From contig NZ_SRXY01000005.1 in NCBI RefSeq assembly GCF_004804335.1, positions 1 through 64,000 on the forward strand: a stretch of DNA of 64,000 bases. The letters are read 5' to 3'. Position numbers and translations under genes: made by a program. Of the stretch, positions 25,972 to 34,383 are shown in pieces. The notes under the pieces were generated by a model. It saw only the letters and a program-made list of their open reading frames with translations, was not told the origin of the DNA and searched no databases. Origin of the DNA: Pacificoceanicola onchidii (GTDB lineage: Bacteria > Pseudomonadota > Alphaproteobacteria > Rhodobacterales > Rhodobacteraceae). Position 1 is the stretch's first letter. The number at the start of each line of letters is the position of its first letter.

Positions 25972-26196
25972 GTCAAAAAATCCTGAACACAAACTCTTTG
26001 AAAATTATCGCCGATGAACCTGATTGAAGACGCCAATTGGTTCAAGGCGGAACGGTCACTTTGGCGTCTCCTTTGGAGGAATTGTCATTGAGCAGGAGCG
26101 GAGGTCCGACGCAACGGAACAAACCCCCGGCGCTTGTGCGCGCCGGATAACCGAGGTTCGATTGCCGGCAAGACCCGCTTTGATCAGGACCCCCAC

Positions 26197-27192
26197 ATGA
26201 CCCTTCCCAGCATCCTGCATAACACCCGTCTGCCGCTCATCGGCAGCCCGATGTTCATCGTCTCGCACCCCGACCTGGTGATTGCCCAGTGCAAGGCCGG
26301 GATCGTCGGGGCGTTTCCGGCGCTCAATGCGCGGGAGAAAGACGGCCATAGCCTGGACGAATGGCTGACCCGGATCACAGAGGAACTCGACCGCCACAAT
26401 CAGGCGCACCCGGACACCCCCGCCGCGCCTTTTGCGGTCAATCACATCGTGCACCGCTCCAACGTCCTGCTGGAGCAGCACATGGAGACCTGCGTGCGCC
26501 ACAAGGTGCCGGTCTGGATCACCTCGCTCGGCGCACGGCCAGAGGTCAACGAGGCGGCGCACAGCTGCGGCGGCATCGTGCTGCATGACATCATCCACAA
26601 CACCTTTGCCCGCAAAGCGATTGAGAAGGGGGCCGATGGGCTGATCGCCGTCGCCGCCGGGGCGGGCGGGCATGCGGGCGCGCAATCGCCGCTGGCTCTG
26701 GTTCAGGAAATCCGCGCCTGGTTCGACGGACCGCTCTATTTGTCCGGCTCCATTGCCACCGGGGATGCGCTTCTGGCGGCGCTCGCCATGGGGGCGGATG
26801 GCGGCTATTCCGGCTCGGCCTTCATCGCCACAGAAGAGGCCAACGCCGTGCCGCCCTACAAGCAGATGATCACCGAGAGCGGCGCAGAAGATATCGTCTA
26901 TTCCGATGTGTTTACAGGGGTTTGGGGCAACTACCTGCGCCCGTCCATTGCGGCGGCGGGGCTCGATCCCGACAATCTCGGGGCGTCAGATCCGTCGACC
27001 ATGAGCTTTGACGAAGACCGCAAGGAAAAGCCGAAAAGCTGGGCACAGATCTGGGGCTCAGGGCAGGGCATCGGCGCGGTCGATGCGGTGGTGCCCGCCG
27101 CCGCGCTGGTGGACCGGATCGAGGCCGAATTCCGCGCCGCCCAAACCCGCCTCGCCGCGCAGGTGGCGGCGTTTCCGGGCTGGTCGCGCTAG
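26197..27192 (+). CDS. Nitronate monooxygenase family (2-nitropropane dioxygenase-like) flavoprotein
   Basis: A 331-residue FMN TIM-barrel enzyme. Landmarks are PLIGSPMFIVSHPDLVIAQC at the N-terminus, the VAAGAGGHAGAQSPLAL segment near 155 and ATGDALLAALAMGADGGYSGSAF for phosphate binding of FMN. It oxidises alkyl nitronates, or is a related enoyl reductase-like protein. AGGA precedes the ATG at 26197; an upstream in-frame extension is rejected. Its TAG stop is formed by the CTAG at the edge of the 262-bp element that follows. Confidence 0.88.
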   Translation: MTLPSILHNTRLPLIGSPMFIVSHPDLVIAQCKAGIVGAFPALNAREKDGHSLDEWLTRITEELDRHNQAHPDTPAAPFAVNHIVHRSNVLLEQHMETCVRHKVPVWITSLGARPEVNEAAHSCGGIVLHDIIHNTFARKAIEKGADGLIAVAAGAGGHAGAQSPLALVQEIRAWFDGPLYLSGSIATGDALLAALAMGADGGYSGSAFIATEEANAVPPYKQMITESGAEDIVYSDVFTGVWGNYLRPSIAAAGLDPDNLGASDPSTMSFDEDRKEKPKSWAQIWGSGQGIGAVDAVVPAAALVDRIEAEFRAAQTRLAAQVAAFPGWSR

Positions 27193-27458
27193 GGTCAGGA
27201 CCCATTAATTTGCGATGCGCAGCAAGGAAAAATGCGCATTATCAGATGTTTGGGTTTCGCAGGCAAGGCTGGTTGCCTTGTCAAGGAAGCCAAGCGGCTG
27301 AGAGCGTGCATTTCTCCTTGCCCTTCGGGTTTGACGGATTTTGCCCCGGCCTGCGTTATAGAGCCTTGAAATAGATAACTATTCCTGCGGCCCTATGCCT
27401 TGTCTGGAGCAAAAATCTGGCAAACTGCGCGTCGTAAATTAATGGGTCCTGACCCTAG
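27189..27458. mobile_element. MITE-like element with perfect terminal inverted repeats and CTAG duplication
   Basis: Bases 27193-27454 (262 bp) are bounded by perfect 19-base inverted repeats GGTCAGGACCCATTAATTT, each flanked by CTAG (27189-27192 and 27455-27458). CTAG fits the four-base YTAR target duplication of IS5-group elements. No transposase frame exists inside; the interior contains small inverted segments such as GAAATAGATAACTATTC. This is therefore a non-autonomous or internally deleted element. Each CTAG supplies the stop codon of one of the two convergent flanking genes. Confidence 0.82.
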
Positions 27459-28402
27459 CTCAAAGCAGGGTGCCGCAGATAATCCGCACAAAGCGCGCGG
27501 GCGTCTTCGGTGAACCGCGCGTTGCGCGCCGCCGCGCCGTCCTCGCCCATCCGGGGCACGATCCAGCCGACATAGGTCGCCGCGCGCAGCGCCATGAACA
27601 GGCCAAGCTGCGCGCTCTCCAGCGGGCGCTGGCTGCGATACCCCGCAAGCAGCGCGGCTGTCAGGGGTTCATATAGCGGCTCGTTGCGGTTCTTGAGCAG
27701 GGCCGTGGCCACGTCGAACAGGCGAAAGCCATAGCCGCCATCGTCGAAGTCGATCAGCGACAGCGTGCCTCCGTCCAGAAGCACGTTTTCGCGCACGAGA
27801 TCCGCGTGGATCAGCCCGTAATCGAGACTGTCCTGCAAGGCTTCCAGATCGCGGGCGGCGCGGGCGCGGAACGCTTCCAGCAGCGCGCGGGTTTCCGCAT
27901 CCAGCGTCGGGTTCTCCCAGAACCGGCCCCAGAGCGGCGCTTCGCCCAGCAGGCCTTCCCGGTCCCACGCGATGCGGTGAAACCCCTGAGGCGGGGTGAA
28001 GCTGTCGCAGGCGTCGTGCAGACGGGCCATCTCCTGACCCAGCCGGAGATACGCGCCTTCGGGATCGGGTAGCGTCAGCGCCTCGCGGCTTTTGCCCAAA
28101 GGCGTGCCGTCAAGCCAGCTGACCATGTCCACGCGATGGCCGTCTACCTCTTCGAGCAGTTGGCCGGAACGCGACGGCTCCGGGCGCGGCACGCTCAGCC
28201 CGGCCGCGCCCATGGCGGCCATCCAATCCAGCTCCGAGCGCAACTCCGCGGCAGAGCGCAGGCCGGGGCGGCGCAGCCGCAGGGCAAAATCGCCGCGATC
28301 CGATTGCACCCGGTACACACGGTTTTCCCGCCCGGCGACAAAGCTGCAAGGCGCGCCTTGCATGCCCCAAAGCGTCAGGGCCGCGCTGGCAAGGTCCGTC
28401 AC
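27455..28402 (-). CDS. Aminoglycoside-phosphotransferase-fold small-molecule kinase (hydroxylysine-kinase-like)
   Basis: A 315-residue kinase of the APH/homoserine-kinase-II fold. The nucleotide loop is FVAGRENRVYRV, the ATP-lysine region FALRLRRPG, the catalytic loop IHADLVRENVLL and the metal motif LIDFDDGGYGF. It overlaps the class III aminotransferase gene by ATGA. That pair matches the vertebrate hydroxylysine kinase plus phosphohydroxylysine phospho-lyase, and the ethanolamine-phosphate phospho-lyase family. I infer it phosphorylates an amino alcohol such as 5-hydroxylysine or ethanolamine, not an antibiotic. The stop codon lies in the CTAG at the MITE edge. Confidence 0.78.
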   Translation of the reverse strand: MTDLASAALTLWGMQGAPCSFVAGRENRVYRVQSDRGDFALRLRRPGLRSAAELRSELDWMAAMGAAGLSVPRPEPSRSGQLLEEVDGHRVDMVSWLDGTPLGKSREALTLPDPEGAYLRLGQEMARLHDACDSFTPPQGFHRIAWDREGLLGEAPLWGRFWENPTLDAETRALLEAFRARAARDLEALQDSLDYGLIHADLVRENVLLDGGTLSLIDFDDGGYGFRLFDVATALLKNRNEPLYEPLTAALLAGYRSQRPLESAQLGLFMALRAATYVGWIVPRMGEDGAAARNARFTEDARALCADYLRHPALS

Positions 28403-29679
28403 GGCGTCACCGGGGTGTCGGTCAGCACCGCATCAAGCGTGTCCATCAGCAGATCGAGATGTGCCTCGCCAAACGGCATCGGCGGACGGATCTTCAGGGT
28501 GTTCTTGTGTCGGCCCAGTTTGGAGAGCAGCACGCCGCGCTGGCGCATGGCATTGACCACGCGGTCCGCATAGGCGCTTGCGGGGGCCTTGCTCTCCCGG
28601 TCCAGCACAAACTCCGCGCCAAAGACCATGCCCGATTGCCGCACATCGCCGATCACCACGTGTTTTTCGGCAAGCGCTTTCAGCCGCTCCGCCGCCAGCC
28701 TGCCGATCCGCAGCGCATTGGCCTGCAGGTCCTCGGCCTCCAGTTCCTCCAGAACCGCCATGGCCGCCGCGCAGGAGACCGGGTTGCCGCCGAAGGTGTT
28801 GAAATAGCGAAACGCATGGCGGAACCGGGCCATGATTTCGGCGGTTGTGACCAGACCGGCCACCGGATGCCCGTTGCCCATGGGCTTGCCCAGACAGACA
28901 ATATCCGGCGTCACCCCTTGCCGCGCGTGCGCCCAGAAATGCGAGCCGGAGCGGCCAAACCCCGATTGCACCTCGTCGCAGATCAGCAGCCCCCCGGCGC
29001 GGCGGGCGGCTTCGGCGGCGGGCCGGAGCCAGCCTTCACCCTGATCCGGGAAGCCTTCGTTGAGGAACAGCGGGCAGACAATCAGCGCGGCAAAGCCCAC
29101 GCCTGACGCCTCCAGATCGTCAATCGCCGCCTTAACATGTTCGGCAAAGCGCCGCCCGTCCGGGTCCGGGATGCGGTAACTGTCCGGCGCTTCGACATGG
29201 CGGAAATACTGATCCAAGCCAAAGCCCACCTCGGGGATATTGGAGCGCGACAACTGCGAGACCAGCGCCGTGTTGCCGTGATAGGTGGCGTCCGTCGCCA
29301 CGATCCCGCGCTTGCCGGTCATCGCCTCGGCCATGCGCAGGGCAATGTCATTCGCCTCCGACCCGGAACAGGTCAGGATCGCCGTGCTGAGCGGCTCCGC
29401 AAAGGTGCCCGTCAGGGCTTCGGTATAATCGAGAATGCCCTCGTGCAGATAGCGTGTGTGCACGTTGAGCGTCTGCGCCTGCCGGGTGATCGCCTCCACC
29501 ACGCGCGGGTTGCAATGCCCGACATGGGGGACATTGTTGTAACAATCGAGATACTTACGCCCTTGCGCATCCCACATCCAGACGCCTTCGCCACGCGTGA
29601 TGTGCACAGGTTCATCGTAGAAAGTGGAGACATTGGGGCCTAGCAGGCTCTGGCGGCGGGTGAGAAGGTCAGCGTTCAT
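28399..29679 (-). CDS. Class III PLP enzyme, phospho-lyase-like (AGXT2L family)
   Basis: A 426-residue fold-type I PLP enzyme. The PLP lysine is in [12 protein letters not shown], the cofactor Asp in [13 protein letters not shown] and the glycine-rich phosphate region in [30 protein letters not shown] near the N-terminus is typical of the AGXT2L branch, whose members eliminate phosphate and ammonia from phosphoethanolamine or phosphohydroxylysine. The co-translated upstream-strand kinase (ATGA overlap) would supply the phosphorylated substrate. The start at 29679 has GGA 8 bases before it; an earlier in-frame ATG is less likely. A transaminase role remains possible. Confidence 0.8.
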   Translation of the reverse strand: MNADLLTRRQSLLGPNVSTFYDEPVHITRGEGVWMWDAQGRKYLDCYNNVPHVGHCNPRVVEAITRQAQTLNVHTRYLHEGILDYTEALTGTFAEPLSTAILTCSGSEANDIALRMAEAMTGKRGIVATDATYHGNTALVSQLSRSNIPEVGFGLDQYFRHVEAPDSYRIPDPDGRRFAEHVKAAIDDLEASGVGFAALIVCPLFLNEGFPDQGEGWLRPAAEAARRAGGLLICDEVQSGFGRSGSHFWAHARQGVTPDIVCLGKPMGNGHPVAGLVTTAEIMARFRHAFRYFNTFGGNPVSCAAAMAVLEELEAEDLQANALRIGRLAAERLKALAEKHVVIGDVRQSGMVFGAEFVLDRESKAPASAYADRVVNAMRQRGVLLSKLGRHKNTLKIRPPMPFGEAHLDLLMDTLDAVLTDTPVTP

Positions 29680-29735
29680 TTTCAGTCCGGCCAAAGTGCA
29701 GGGGAAGGGCATGATGCGGCGGCGGGCCGCAAAGA

Positions 29736-29760
29736 GGCGCGCCCTGTTGGCGGGCGCGCC
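29736..29760 (-). terminator. Putative terminator after the TctC gene
   Basis: An 8-bp GGCGCGCC/GGCGCGCC stem with a 9-base loop, followed on the minus strand by TCTTTG. It is 11 bases past the TctC stop. The T tract is short, so termination strength is uncertain. Confidence 0.5.
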
Positions 29761-29771
29761 GGGGGCCGGGA

Positions 29772-30707
29772 TTACTCGGCGATCATCGCGTTGATCTTGC
29801 CCGAGACGGCAATGTCGGAGGCGATCCGCGCCGCCGCATCTTCGGCGTTCTGCCAGTAGACCAGCGCACCGGTCTGCGCGGCCAGCGTCTGGGCGCGCTC
29901 GGAGGCCATGGTTTTCTCCGCCACGGCAACGATCTTGTCACGCACGTCCTGCGGCGTGTCCTTGTGCACAAACAATCCGTTCCACAGCGAGATATTCAGA
30001 TCCGGCACGATGGAGGCCAGCGTCGGCGCATCGGGCGCGACAGAGATCGGCGCTTCGGTGATGGCGGCGAGGATGTTCACATCGTCAAGGCAGGGCAGGA
30101 CCAGCTGGATCGTGGTGTTGATCACGTCAAAGTCGCCGGAGGCCAGCGAGTTGCAGTCCAGCGCCCCGGCAGAGGCTTCACCGCCCCATTCGAAACCCAT
30201 GCTCTTGGCGGCGGCAAAAGTGGCCTGCGTCGGCAGCAGGAAAGCGCCGAAATGGCCCAGCAGCTGCGGGGTGTCCGCCGAATGGGCGGCCAGCTCTTCC
30301 ATGGTCGCGTAAGGCGCGTTCTTGGAGGCGGCAATCACGAAGGGGTAGGTGACAAAGACGCCGAGCGGGTCAAACGGATCGGGGCTGAGCGCCGGAATGC
30401 CAACCTCGGGGCCAACCACCGGCACGCCCACCACGAAAGAGCCGATGGTGTAGCCATCCGCCGGGGCCATGGCCACTTCGGCCGCGCCGGGGAAGGGGCC
30501 ACCGTCGGACGGCTTGTTTACCACCGCGGCGGCAACGCCATATTCGTCTTCGAAGTCTTCTGCGATCATGCGTGTCAGCACGTCTTCGAGGTCGCCCGGC
30601 GGGAAGGGCACGACGAAGCTGACGGGCTTGTTGGGGTAGTCTGCAAAGGCAGGTGCTGCGAGCGCGGCCAGCAGAGCGCCCCCGAGAATGGATTTGATTG
30701 TGGACAT
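29772..30707 (-). CDS. Tripartite tricarboxylate transporter substrate-binding protein (TctC/Bug family), orphan
   Basis: A 311-residue periplasmic protein. The signal peptide MSTIKSILGGALLAALAAPAFA is followed by the Bug-family start DYPNKPVSFVVPFPPGD. Extracellular ligands of this family are usually carboxylates. The partner membrane genes tctA and tctB are not adjacent, so this is one of the many orphan Bug proteins that either share a permease or act in signalling. It is divergent from an IclR gene and lies beside the kinase/phospho-lyase pair in the same orientation, so it may bring in that pathway's substrate (inference). Confidence 0.85.
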   Translation of the reverse strand: MSTIKSILGGALLAALAAPAFADYPNKPVSFVVPFPPGDLEDVLTRMIAEDFEDEYGVAAAVVNKPSDGGPFPGAAEVAMAPADGYTIGSFVVGVPVVGPEVGIPALSPDPFDPLGVFVTYPFVIAASKNAPYATMEELAAHSADTPQLLGHFGAFLLPTQATFAAAKSMGFEWGGEASAGALDCNSLASGDFDVINTTIQLVLPCLDDVNILAAITEAPISVAPDAPTLASIVPDLNISLWNGLFVHKDTPQDVRDKIVAVAEKTMASERAQTLAAQTGALVYWQNAEDAAARIASDIAVSGKINAMIAE

Positions 30708-30734
30708 TGACGGCTTCCCTGTTCGAGTCTATTG

Positions 30735-30752
30735 GTGTTATATTATCAACAC
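30735..30752. promoter_or_regulatory. Inverted repeat between TctC and IclR genes
   Basis: GTGTT-N8-AACAC surrounds an AT-rich core (ATATTATC) in the 120-base divergent spacer. It is a candidate IclR operator overlapping the TctC promoter. The arms are short, so support is modest. Confidence 0.35.
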
Positions 30753-30827
30753 TGGTGATTTTGACGCAAAACCCCTTGCTGTGTCAACGATCCTCTGTCC
30801 AAAAGGGGCCCCGAACAAGGAGCCGAA

Positions 30828-31622
30828 ATGTCCTCGACCGTCGCAAAAGCCCTCATGTTGCTTGAACATTTTTCCGAAGAAGAGCCGGAACTGGGCCTGT
30901 CGGAAATTGCCCGTCGGTCAGGTGTCGACAAGGCGGCGGTGCACCGGATGCTGGGCGCAATGGCCGAATCCGGGCTGGTGGAGCAGCAGGCCGATTCGAG
31001 GCTCTACCGGCTCGGGGCCGGGGTGCTGCGGCTGGCGCGGGTGCGCGAGACGGCCTTTCCCATCGCCTCTGTGGTCCAGCCCATTCTCGAAACTCTGTCC
31101 GCGCAGACCGGCGAGACCGTACACGCCTCGCTGATCTCGGGCCGCGCGCTGGCGAACATCGCCACTTGCGAAAGCCGCAAGAGCAACCGGGTGTCGCTGG
31201 TCGCAGGCGAGGTCCTGCCGTTCCACAGCACCGCCTCGGGGCTGGCAACGCTGGCTTTTGCCGACGAGAGCCTGCTCGACCGGGTGTTGGCCGCCCCCCG
31301 CGCGAGCCTCACCCCGTTCACCGTGACCGACGCCGAAACGCTGCGCGCCCGTGTCGATGCGGTCCGCGCGCAGGGCTATGCGGAATCGGACCAGACCAAC
31401 GAAGAAGAGGTGCACGGGCTGGCCGCGCCGCTCTTTGACCGCACGGGCAAGGCCTGCGGCGGGGTCTCCGTCTCCACCCCCTCGCACCGGATGAGCGACG
31501 CGCAACGCGCCCTGAGCATCCGCGCGGTGCTGGCGGCAGCCGGAGAGATCACCAACGGCCTCGGCGGACGCCGCCCGCGCAGCTACGAAGACCTGATCGC
31601 AACCCTGGTCCTTGAGGGCTGA
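30828..31622 (+). CDS. IclR-family transcriptional regulator
   Basis: A 264-residue regulator. The N-terminal winged helix (AKALMLLEHFSEEEPELGLSE, then IARRSGVDKAAVHRMLGAM) and the IclR effector domain with FHSTASGLATLAFADE and GYAESDQTNEEEVHGLAAPL are clear. AAGGAG precedes the ATG. It is divergent from the TctC gene and probably regulates it together with the kinase/phospho-lyase genes. The effector is unknown. Confidence 0.92.
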   Translation: MSSTVAKALMLLEHFSEEEPELGLSEIARRSGVDKAAVHRMLGAMAESGLVEQQADSRLYRLGAGVLRLARVRETAFPIASVVQPILETLSAQTGETVHASLISGRALANIATCESRKSNRVSLVAGEVLPFHSTASGLATLAFADESLLDRVLAAPRASLTPFTVTDAETLRARVDAVRAQGYAESDQTNEEEVHGLAAPLFDRTGKACGGVSVSTPSHRMSDAQRALSIRAVLAAAGEITNGLGGRRPRSYEDLIATLVLEG

Positions 31623-31662
31623 GGCGGACTTTCGCGACTTGGACGCTGGTAACCACATCGGT

Positions 31663-31812
31663 TCGCGCCCGGCACCGAGGGCGGGCGCCTTTGCGCCTGG
31701 TGGCTGATACGAAAAACGAACTCGGGGCAACCCATTTGAAACATTGCGGTCATTTCGCGCCCGCCCTGGGGGGCGGGGTCGGGCGCGAACCGGATCGCGC
31801 GCGATCCGGGGG
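31663..31812 (+). repeat. Dispersed intergenic repeat, copy 1 (faces copy 2 at 37630-37834)
   Basis: This ~150-base GC-rich block lies between convergent genes. Its right end (31770-31811) matches the complement of 37631-37672 at 38 of 42 positions, including GAACCGGATCGC and GCGATCCGGGG. Its left end (GGTTCGCGCCCGG through GAGGGCGGG) matches the complement of about 37800-37834. A central stretch around 31732-31764 also aligns. The ends contain the palindromic GGATCGCGCGCGATCC. It is a REP-like element, and both copies point their GGATC end towards the operon between them. Confidence 0.7.
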
Positions 31813-31866
31813 AACACCTCCACGTCATGGACTTCAGGTGTAGAAGGCGAGTCTGCGGAAAACGGT

Positions 31867-33336
31867 CTACCGCATCACAAATGGATTGCTCATCGGCTTG
31901 TCAGAGGTGTTGATCCAGACCGTCTTGGTCCGCGTGTAATCAAGCACCGCTTCGATCCCCGCCTCGCGCCCGTAACCCGACTGGTTCAGCCCGCCAAATG
32001 GCGCGATGGGCGACACCGCGCGATACGTATTGACCCAGCAAATCCCCGCCTTGATCCGCGCAGAGACCCGATGCGCGCGCGCGAGGTTTTCCGTGAACAC
32101 GCCAGAGCCAAGCCCGAATACGGATGCATTGGCCAGCGCAATCGCCTCTTCCTCGGTGTCAAACGGCAGGAGCGACATGACAGGGCCGAACATCTCGACC
32201 TTGAGCGTTTCCGTCTCCGGCCCCGCACATTCCACCAGCGTCGGTGCCATGTAGTTGCCGGGCCGATCCAGCGGCGCGCCGCCAAACCGGATGCGCGCGC
32301 CCTGCGCCTGCGCCTTGGCCAGCGTGTCCTCGATCCGCGCCACCTGCGCCGCCGTGCAGAGCGGGCCGATCTGCGTGCCCGGCTCCAGCGGATCGCCAAT
32401 AACCACCCCCGCCATGCGCTCTTCGATCTTTGCCGCCACGGTCTCCAGCACCGAGCGGTGCACAATCCCGCGCGAGCCCGCGACGCAGCTTTGCCCGGAC
32501 GCGCCGAAATTGCCCGCAATCAGCCCATTGGCCGCGCCATCAAGGTCCGCATCCTCAAACACGACAATCGGGGATTTTCCGCCCAACTCCAAAGACGTAA
32601 CCGCGAAATTCTCCGCCGAATTGCGCACCACGTGCCGCGCCGTTTCCGGCCCGCCGGTAAAGGCAATGCGGTCCACATCCGGATGCCGCGTGAGCGGGAT
32701 CGCGCAGTTCTCCGCATCCCCTGTGATGACCGATACCACCCCGGGCGGGAAGCCCGCCGCCTCGATCAATCTGGCAAATTCCAGCATCGGGGCCGGGGCC
32801 ATTTCCGAGGCCTTGAGCACCACGGTGCAACCCGCCGCCAGCGCCGGGCCAAGCTTCGTTGCGGTCAGGAACATCTGCGCATTCCACGGCACGATGGCCG
32901 CCACCACGCCAATCGGCGCGCGTTGGGTAAAGACGTGCATGTCGGGCTTGTCGATGGGCAAAACCGCCCCTTCGATCTTGTCCGCCAGCCCCGCGTAGTA
33001 GCGATAATAATCGCCCACATAGCCCGTCTGACTGGCGGTTTCAGCCAGCAGCTTGCCGCTGTCCGTGGTCTCTATCTCCCCGATATGTCTGGCGTTTTCC
33101 TCGACCAGCTCCGCCAGGCGATAGAGCAGCTTGCCGCGCTGCGTCTGGGTCAGATCGCGCCAGGCCGGATCGCTCAGCGCGCGGCGCGCAGCCGAAATCG
33201 CGCGCTCTACATCCTCGGGCGCGGCGCAGGCAAATGTCGCCCAAGACGCGCCTGTGGCCGGGTTTTCCGAGGTCATGGTCTGGCCCGAAGCGCCCTCAAC
33301 CCAGGCCCCGTCGATTAAAAGCGGATAGTGTTTCAT
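31867..33336 (-). CDS. Aldehyde dehydrogenase of the N-methylpyridine-carboxylate-type operon
   Basis: A 489-residue NAD(P)-dependent aldehyde dehydrogenase. It shows [45 protein letters not shown] with the general-base Glu, and the catalytic Cys in ASGQSCVAGSR. It is the last gene of a five-gene minus-strand operon, 9 bases after the LLM monooxygenase. In the trigonelline pathway a dehydrogenase (TgnC) oxidises the semialdehyde made by ring cleavage, which fits its position here. That specific role is inferred from the operon, not from residues. Confidence 0.88.
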   Translation of the reverse strand: MKHYPLLIDGAWVEGASGQTMTSENPATGASWATFACAAPEDVERAISAARRALSDPAWRDLTQTQRGKLLYRLAELVEENARHIGEIETTDSGKLLAETASQTGYVGDYYRYYAGLADKIEGAVLPIDKPDMHVFTQRAPIGVVAAIVPWNAQMFLTATKLGPALAAGCTVVLKASEMAPAPMLEFARLIEAAGFPPGVVSVITGDAENCAIPLTRHPDVDRIAFTGGPETARHVVRNSAENFAVTSLELGGKSPIVVFEDADLDGAANGLIAGNFGASGQSCVAGSRGIVHRSVLETVAAKIEERMAGVVIGDPLEPGTQIGPLCTAAQVARIEDTLAKAQAQGARIRFGGAPLDRPGNYMAPTLVECAGPETETLKVEMFGPVMSLLPFDTEEEAIALANASVFGLGSGVFTENLARAHRVSARIKAGICWVNTYRAVSPIAPFGGLNQSGYGREAGIEAVLDYTRTKTVWINTSDKPMSNPFVMR

Positions 33337-33345
33337 GGGGCCTCC

Positions 33346-34380
33346 TCAGGCGAATTTCGGCATGACATCGTCGATGAACCGGGCAAGCGAGGCGCGTTTG
33401 CGCTCGAAACTCATGCCGCTGTCGATCCAGAATGAAAACTCATCATAACCCAGATCCTCAATGGCCCTAAGCCTGTCCGTCACCTGCGCCGCCGTCCCGA
33501 TGGTCAGATCACGGGCGAGGTTCTCCGGCGCCATCATCTTGTTCGCCGCCATTTCCTCCTCCGTCAGAGGCTGGATCATACCCTGCTCAACCGGCCGCTT
33601 GTTCTGAAACCACGCGCCGAAGTAATTGTAAAAGCGCGACAATTCCTGTGCGGCAAGATCCACATCGTCGGCATCCGAACCGACATAGCTGTGATGCAAA
33701 AGCATGATCTTGGGGCGCGGGCCGTCAAAGCTGGCGCAGGCGTCGTTGAACCGTCCCATCAGCGTTTCGATCTCTTCCATGCCCATCCAGAGCGGCGTGC
33801 ATTGGATGTTGAACCCGTTGTGCACGCCAAATTCATGGCTGTTCGGATCACGCGCCGCGATCCAGATCGGTGGGCCGTCTTTCTGCACCGGTTTCGGCGT
33901 GGACGTGGTCGCGGGGAACTGGAAAAACTCCCCTTCATGGGCGCAATCGCCTTCCCAGAGCTTGGGCAAAAGCGGCGCGATCTCCCGCATCCGCTGGCCA
34001 GCCTGCCACGCGTCCAGCCCCGGCATCAGCCGCTCATACTCATAGGAATACGCCCCGCGCGCGATCCCCAGTTCGATCCGCCCGCCAGTCATCAGATCCG
34101 CCGAGGCGGTCTCTCCGGCCAATTTGATCGGATGCCAGAACGGCGCAATCACCGTGCCGGTGCCCAGCCGCACGTTCTTCGTATGATAGGACAGATTGAC
34201 CAGAGACATCAAAGGGTTGGGCGCAATTGTAAAATCCATGCCGTGATGTTCGCCGGTCCAGACCGCGCGCATCCCCGCCTCATCAGCCATCTGGCACAGG
34301 GCAATGAATTCCTCATGCATCTTCTCTTGCGAGGAGTCGGCATCCTGCCGGTCCATATGGGCAAAAAGGGAAAACTCCAT
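33346..34380 (-). CDS. LLM-class flavin-dependent monooxygenase, TgnB-like oxygenase component
   Basis: A 344-residue luciferase-like TIM-barrel monooxygenase. The motifs EHHGMDFTIAPNPL, GTVIAPFWHPIKLAGE, RIELGIARGAYSYEYERL, IAARDPNSHEFGV and DEFSFWIDSGMS agree closely with what I remember of TgnB, the oxygenase of trigonelline (N-methylnicotinate) degradation. It uses reduced FMN supplied by a reductase, whose gene ends 3 bases upstream. It would open the N-methylated pyridine ring. Homarine (N-methylpicolinate), abundant in marine algae, is an equally attractive substrate in a Roseobacter. Family membership is certain; the substrate is inferred. Confidence 0.85.
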   Translation of the reverse strand: MEFSLFAHMDRQDADSSQEKMHEEFIALCQMADEAGMRAVWTGEHHGMDFTIAPNPLMSLVNLSYHTKNVRLGTGTVIAPFWHPIKLAGETASADLMTGGRIELGIARGAYSYEYERLMPGLDAWQAGQRMREIAPLLPKLWEGDCAHEGEFFQFPATTSTPKPVQKDGPPIWIAARDPNSHEFGVHNGFNIQCTPLWMGMEEIETLMGRFNDACASFDGPRPKIMLLHHSYVGSDADDVDLAAQELSRFYNYFGAWFQNKRPVEQGMIQPLTEEEMAANKMMAPENLARDLTIGTAAQVTDRLRAIEDLGYDEFSFWIDSGMSFERKRASLARFIDDVMPKFA

Positions 34381-34383
34381 GGC

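Noticed and set aside
27455-28402. Aminoglycoside resistance gene
   Set aside because: The fold is APH, but coupling to a PLP phospho-lyase gene and the housekeeping context point to metabolic amino-alcohol phosphorylation.
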